Below are positions 56,640 through 62,000 of a stretch of 62,000 nt of DNA, in pieces (within the stretch, counting starts at the first letter, position 1; every line of letters starts with the position of its first letter). The notes below the pieces were generated by a model, which ran no database searches, was not told where the DNA came from, and saw nothing but the letters and a program-made list of their open reading frames with translations. Source of the DNA: Gnetum montanum. Lineage: Eukaryota > Streptophyta > Gnetopsida > Gnetales > Gnetaceae. Made by a program: the position numbers and the translations under genes. Where the stretch lies: positions 6,945 through 68,944 of the forward strand of contig MNCI01022113.1 in assembly GCA_015680685.1 (NCBI GenBank), written 5' to 3'.

Positions 56640-57440
56640 TTAGCCAATAGTCAAATAGCCAGACTTAAAGAATTCCTAATGCAAAATGAGCAAGAAATAA
56701 CTAAATAAAGAGAAGAGTTAAAAAGCTCCAAAGATGAAAATGAGTAGCTCAAGGCTATGATCACTATTAAAGAATCACTACTAAAAAATAAAGAAAATAC
56801 TATGATATAGTTAGAAGAGAAGTTGGCTATGGTGAGCTTTGAGTTAGAATAGGTCAAAAAGGGTAAAGCTCTAGATTATTCTTACTTGTTGTAGCCAAAT
56901 TTCCAAGAGTTGATTACTAAGATCAATTATAATAAGAAATGGATACAGGAGATCAGAGATGAAGTTGAAGAAGAAAAGGAAAATCAAGTTATTTTTATTC
57001 AGACGGAACAACAGGGTCAAGAATTCATGAGAATAGCTAAGGAAAAAAGAGACGTATTGCCTCAATATAAAAAATATTTTTTGGGATAACATGATGATGA
57101 TAGTTGTCAGGATAACGGTGAAGGCTACTTAGAAGAAGTTGGAGCTAGAATAGACTTGTTCAAATGTGGGAAATACATTAATTAAGCTAACTGATTCATT
57201 AACCAAACTAAGCATTAGTGAGATAGAAGCTAAAGATGTTATTACAAGACTTGACAATACTGACCCAACTACATTGAATTAGGCTATAAAAGTTCTACTC
57301 AGTCATGGGAAGTTAGCTCAACAGTTGCCAATAGAAGGACTCTAAATTTAAAAAATAAAGAAGGCTTATTAGGAAGTTGATCAACTATCCAACGACTTGC
57401 AACTATATGAGGAAAACATGAAATTAATTAAACCTTAATT
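56640..57440 (+). pseudogene. Coiled-coil protein ORF remnant, probably of a non-autonomous retroelement
   Basis: One frame from about 56640 to 57085 reads as charged heptad-like code (IARLKEFLMQNEQEI, REELKSSKDENE, IRDEVEEEKENQVI), with several TAG/TAA stops. A second frame follows (LIKLTDSLTKLSISEIEAKD, then LLSHGKLAQQLP). The style resembles the coiled-coil part of the outer element at 34130-41560, but I cannot show homology by eye. No pol domains are near. Confidence 0.4.
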
Positions 57441-58370
57441 TTATAATTGCTATAATGGTGAAAAGATACTATATAAAGCTTTGAGAAGAACTATAATGAT
57501 CATCTAGGAGGGAAGAATACATGTTTGGCAAAAGCTTATAAAGAATAGTTTATAATGGAATTCTAAACAAGTTCAACTTATCTCTTTTAGTTTTATCTCA
57601 ATTTGTATTAAAATTAGATAGCTTTTTATTTTTATTTTTTCACCTTAATTATGCATAGTTACGTTTAGGTGAATGATAGGTTTTGAGGTAAGTTATTTTC
57701 TCTAGAAGTTGAGGTTTAGTTATTTTTGTTATTATAGTTCAATGGGATAGCTTTTATAAGTGTTAGTTTTGAATTAGTTTAACGTAGAATTGATGTCACC
57801 TTTTGTGAAATTTTGAGCATTACAAATAATTTTTCAATCTCAGATTTTTTCTCTGTTTAGTACAACTTTTTTGATTTAGCTTCAGGGAGTTTGCTAGCAC
57901 ATAGCTCAAAATTAAAGAATGACATATTCTATAAAACTTCTTTGTTCATTATAATAGCTATGTAGAATTTAAAGCTAAGTGAGTAGAAAGTTTTTAATTT
58001 TTATAAGGGATAGCTAAATGAGATAGTCTTCATTTATATACAAGATAATACTTTCTTTGAAGTATTTTACTATTAATATAAATTTAGCCATAATTAGCTC
58101 ATTTACACTAGCATAAGCTATTTGTTGGTATCCATGCATTAGTAGAACTAGAGACCAACAACCACCTAAATTAAGTTATTTAGACTACTTCCTGGGGTAG
58201 GGTAGTGATTCTATTACAACAAGTTTCAACCTCCTTTCATGAGGATTTGAGCACCAAATCATCCAAATACATCACCACAAGATACATTCTTAGCTCCTAG
58301 GGATCATAAAAAACTATTTGGGTTCATAATCCAACTTATGGACTCAATTTTCCTTGATCCCTGAAAAACT
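57441..58370. other. AT-rich, no recognised gene
   Basis: T-rich sequence without motifs. From about 58130 it grades into the flank of the tandem array. Confidence 0.5.
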
Positions 58371-58699
58371 TCGGAACCAAAATTTTTCTAAGTGTTGGAG
58401 TTAGCACAGGTCCAAGTTTTTCCAAGTGTTGGAGTTATTGTAGATTCTGCATTCTGTGGAACCACCAACAATACATTGTAAGCTCCCCTAGCACCATAGA
58501 TCTTAAATTTTGTGAATTTAGCAAATTTGGCAGTGTGACCTTGGGATCCTTGAGGCTAAAATTTTTCTAATTGTTGAAGGCAACAAAATGTAAAATTAGA
58601 TTTCCTTCAATGCCACAACATAAATGCTTTAAAAAAAACCTTGCAAGACATATTTCTAGCCTTTGAAGGCCTCAAGGAAACACTTGGGATCATATCCCA

Positions 58700-60370
58700 A
58701 CTTTTCGAAATTGATTTTGACAACTTTGAAAATCCTAAAAAAAGTGTTATTGATGTTGATATCGTGTTAGTATCAATGCCCATATCACCATCGTCAAGAC
58801 TTTTGAATCTTGCCAAAACTATGTTTTGACATGCACCATAGACCCTTGAGTCTAAGACAACTCATTAGTAGCATTTTTAGCATTCCTGGCTTCTAGAATT
58901 TGTACTTTTTTGCAAGTTTTCTAAAACTTAAAAAATTAACATATTTTGCTAAGTATGGAACATTGGCAAGATCAAAGCTCATCTTGGCATCTCCAAATTA
59001 TCTCATAGATCAAGTTCACAACTTTTCAATAGTTTATAGATCTCTTGATAGTTTAAAATTACCATCTTGATGCATTTCAAGAGTTAATGTTGGCCTTTAC
59101 AAAGTTAGAATTTTTAGTAGGGAAAATGATTAAAATTTTTCCAACTCTAAGAATTGACGTTGACATTACATCAGTGTCACTACTTGTATCACCATCACCA
59201 AGACTTCTAAATCTCACCAAAATTGTGTTTTAACATGGGCCATGGAACCCTAAGGCCAAGATAAGTCATCGACAACAATTTTGGTGCTCAAAGCTTCTAT
59301 AATTTGCACTTTTTGCAAGTTTTTTGAAACTTAAAAAATCAAATTTTTTTGGCTAAGTATGGGATACTGGCAAGATTGGAACTCATCTTGGCGTCTCTAA
59401 ATCATCACATATACCAAGTTCATAGCTTTCCACTAGTTTACAAATCTCTCAACACTTTAAAATCACCACCCTAATGCATTTTGGGGTCAATTTTGGCCTT
59501 TTCAATGTTAGAATTTTTGGCAAGGAAAATGGTCAAAATTTTTCTAAGTATTGATGTTGATGTTGCATCAGTGTTATTGTTGGTATCACCACTTCTGAAT
59601 CTCATAAAAACTATATTTTGATGTGCACCATGAATCCTTAAAGCTAATATGACTCATCAGCAATAGTTTCAATGCTCTAGGCTTCCAAAATTTGCACTTT
59701 TTTGCAAGTTTTTTGGAGCTTGGAAAATTAACATTTTTGGTGAAGTATGGGATACTAGCAAGATCAAAACTCATCTTGACATTTTGAATCATCTCATACA
59801 CCAAGTTCATAGCTCAATGCTTCAAAATTACCATCCTAATGTATTTCAGGATTAATTTTAGCCTTTTCAAAGTTAGAATTTTCGATCGGAAAATTGGTTG
59901 AAATTTTTCTAACTTTGGGAATTGATGCTAACGTTTTGTTAGTGTTAGCACTGGTATCACCATTTCCAGGACTCCTGAATCTTATCAAAACTATGTTTTG
60001 ACATGTGTCATGGAACCTTGATGCCAAGATGACTTATCAACATTAGTTTTAGTACTCTTGCCTTCTAGAATTTGCACTTTTTTACAAGTTTTTTTAAACT
60101 TGAAAAATTAACATTTTTGGCCTTAGTATGAGATGTTGGAAAGATTGGAACTCCTCAGCATCTTCAAATCATCTTATACACCAAGTTTGCAACTTTTCAT
60201 TTGTTTATGGATCTCTTGGCATTTCAAAATTATCATCTGGACCATTCTAGGATTAATTTCAACCTTTCTAGAGTTAGAATTTTCAGCCAAAAAATTTGTC
60301 AAAATTTTTCTGACTTTGGAAGCAACTGTTGATGCTACATCAACAGTAGTGTCACCTTGACAGGTTAAGG
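58700..60370 (-). repeat. Tandem array, monomer ~0.37-0.41 kb, about four copies
   Basis: The anchor phrase TCACCAAGACTTCTAAATCT (with variants) recurs near 58789, 59199, 59587 and 59957, and its start again near 60351. Each monomer also has TTTGCACTTTTTTGCAAGTT, AAGTATGGGATACTGGCAAG, CACCAAGTTCATAGC and GTTAGAATTTTTGGC in the same order. Minus-strand translation of three monomers gives related peptides (for example VRKISTNFPIENSN and VRKILTNFLAENSN), so it probably arose by duplication of former coding sequence. Degenerate partial copies begin near 58380. Confidence 0.85.
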
Positions 60371-60694
60371 CATTTTCTAGAATCAAATACCAAGCTTACT
60401 ATTTTTGAACTTGACAACATGTTACACTAACTCCAACTTTAGTTTTAGCAACCCTAAGTTAAATTTGATAATTGTGGACTTATAAATACAAGCAGGAGCA
60501 CTTGTCACCACTATAGCACCTACGTGCTTTTTGGAAACCTTAAACATCTTTTTCACCTTTAATGATAACATTCAGAGATAGATTTTTTTAGCTTTAATGT
60601 CACTTTCCAAAGTTCAAATTTTTTTCATCTCTACCATCAATGATGGGAACCTTAGTTGAAATAGCCTTATTTTACCATAGAATTGATTCTAGAT

Positions 60695-61500
60695 TAATGA
60701 GTAGTGAAGTTCCTATGTATAACCATATGAATCACTAGTGTTCACTATGTGATCTAGTCAAATTTTGTAGACTTTAGCTCTCTAAGTATACATTATCTAG
60801 AATAGTGAATCTAAGGATGTGATTGTTGTCTTCCCAGTTACACTTGTGAGGTTTAATGGTACGATTAAGTATAATTGAGGCACATGATTTGTATAACTTT
60901 TTTCTATTTTGCATAAGTGTGAAAATAAATTAATTAAATGTAAATTGATCTAGTAACTAATTAATACCTTAGACAAATCCTAACATAAGCATCTCTTCCC
61001 ATTTTTTGTACACATCCTGAAAACATTGTAATGCTAATGGGTTACCAAGCATAAACACTACTAGGATTACTAGGTGTTAGCGTATTCTCGAGATGGTTGT
61101 ACTTATGTGCATTAATTATTTGAATTCAATTAGTTAATTAAGTGCATGAAAGTAAATCACATGAATAGTAAATGCTTTCAGTAAATAGTAGGCCCAATCT
61201 AAGTGCTATGAGGTTTATTAAGAAAGTTCATCTTTATTGCCGATCACACCAAAGTATCTAGGTACATCAATGCTTAAATAAAGATCCGTACACTTCGCAA
61301 CTCCTACTATGGGCACCTAGAAAATATTCTAACTCTAGAAGAAATAAACTACAAGAGTTTGGCTATGCTACTTAACAACGAATGCCATCAATGCGATGGG
61401 TACATCCATATATATAGGAAAAACAAGACATTGTGTTGATGTGTATGCATCGATGCATCAAACCATGCATTGATAGGATCACATTGATGCATACTCATCA
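60695..61500 (-). mobile_element. LTR (TGATGAG family), minus strand
   Basis: On the plus strand it starts TAATGAG (variant) and ends ACTCATCA. The minus-strand TATA-like box is TATATATA at 61408-61415. The inverted repeat ATCTTTATT (61230-61238) / AATAAAGAT (61277-61285) is present. A 14-nt perfect palindrome ATGCATCGATGCAT (61445-61458) and further TGATGCAT units lie upstream of the TATA box. No clear target duplication. Confidence 0.8.
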
Positions 61501-62000
61501 ATGAGATTGCATAGAGACATTCACGTTGATGTCCTAATCCCACGACTAAATGAAAGCTCGTCCTTAAGTGAACAAAAGAAGGAACAAACTGTTTACAATA
61601 TTTTGGGAAGATATGGTATTATTAACTAAGTAACTGACACATACATTAACTCAATTGGCACTAAGTGCCCAAGCATATGGATTTACAACTTGTATAAAAA
61701 TCATTGTTCATGATCACAAAATTGAATACTATTACAAAAATTGACAGCAAAACCCCTCTGATGGCTTAAAGATGAGGAGAAAATCAAATGGTTTTAGGTG
61801 GTGGAGGTTCTTGAGGTGTCAAAGGATCTTCTCCTACCTCTGGTGCATGCAACTGTTGTGGTTAACACTATGGCGGTTGTGGCTATCTTACTGCAGCTAC
61901 AACTATTGGTGGAAGATAAAGAGTATCCAATAATGCTTTCATCTTCTCCTCCTTACTTTAGGTATCGTACATGGTCTATGTAGCATCACCAATGTGGGCC
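61501..62000 (-). mobile_element. Gypsy interior fragment, relative of 8960-9200
   Basis: From about 61680 to the window edge the sequence resembles 8960-9200 (GGTGG.GG.T..TTG.G, then a stretch near CTCCT with TTCATCTTCTCCTCC, and ATGGTCTA.G.AGCAT). It lies on the side expected for the interior of a minus-strand element whose 3' LTR is 60695-61500, though no polypurine tract is seen at the LTR border. Confidence 0.5.

Noticed and set aside
56640-57440. Endogenous pararetrovirus coat or coiled-coil protein
   Set aside because: No movement protein, protease or RT motif of that virus group is nearby; only generic heptad-like code is seen.

Overview
The window is nuclear DNA from a seed plant with a large, retrotransposon-filled genome. 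The grounds are plant-type Ty3/Gypsy, Ty1/Copia and LINE remnants, a plant subtilase pseudogene, and one spliced host gene with a very long, transposon-filled intron. A gymnosperm would fit the long intron and slow, transition-dominated decay, but that is inference. There are two single N positions (9776, 35661) and one assembly gap (45665-46484).

Left part (1-28.7 kb). This is a graveyard of one Ty3/Gypsy group whose LTRs begin TGATGAG and end CTCATCA. A minus-strand gag-protease remnant (425-3359) has its 5' LTR at 3360-3910 and is cut inside the protease by another LTR that runs off the left edge. A minus-strand subtilisin-like protease pseudogene lies at 5.4-6.24 kb. Solo LTRs lie at 7877-8758, 9604-10125 and 23153-24079, and a further unattached LTR at 25266-26135. 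A minus-strand pol remnant (about 8.9-16.47 kb) meets a plus-strand gag-pol remnant (16.48-22.25 kb) at a sharp head-to-head junction. A decayed Copia element follows at 26.4-28.6 kb.

Middle (28.8-44.5 kb). A host gene on the minus strand is modelled with four exons (44336-44407, 44041-44208, 43641-43760, 29050-29172), all joined in phase 0, coding for about 160 residues of unknown function. Its 14.5-kb third intron holds a complete LTR element (30542-42707, TSD GTCTT). That element contains a second complete element in opposite orientation (34487-41133, TSD GTAAG). Both look non-autonomous: the outer has no visible pol, and the inner joins gag-protease directly to an integrase C-terminal region without RT, RNase H or integrase core.

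Right part (44.5-62 kb). It holds a MITE-like hairpin, tRNA-like fragments, the gap, and a well-preserved LINE on the minus strand (gap to about 51.29 kb; ORF1 and ORF2 overlap at ATGA). An LTR (51599-52409), an older 5'-truncated LINE, a coiled-coil ORF remnant, a tandem array with ~0.4-kb monomers (58.7-60.37 kb) and a last LTR (60695-61500) follow.

Three themes stand out. The TGATGAG LTRs carry short palindromes, in several copies as a 14-bp phased repeat, immediately upstream of the TATA box. The same LTRs place the AATAAA signal in one arm of a conserved inverted repeat. Finally, the reading frames of the LINE and the nested element are intact except for stop codons that are each one C-to-T change from Gln or Arg.
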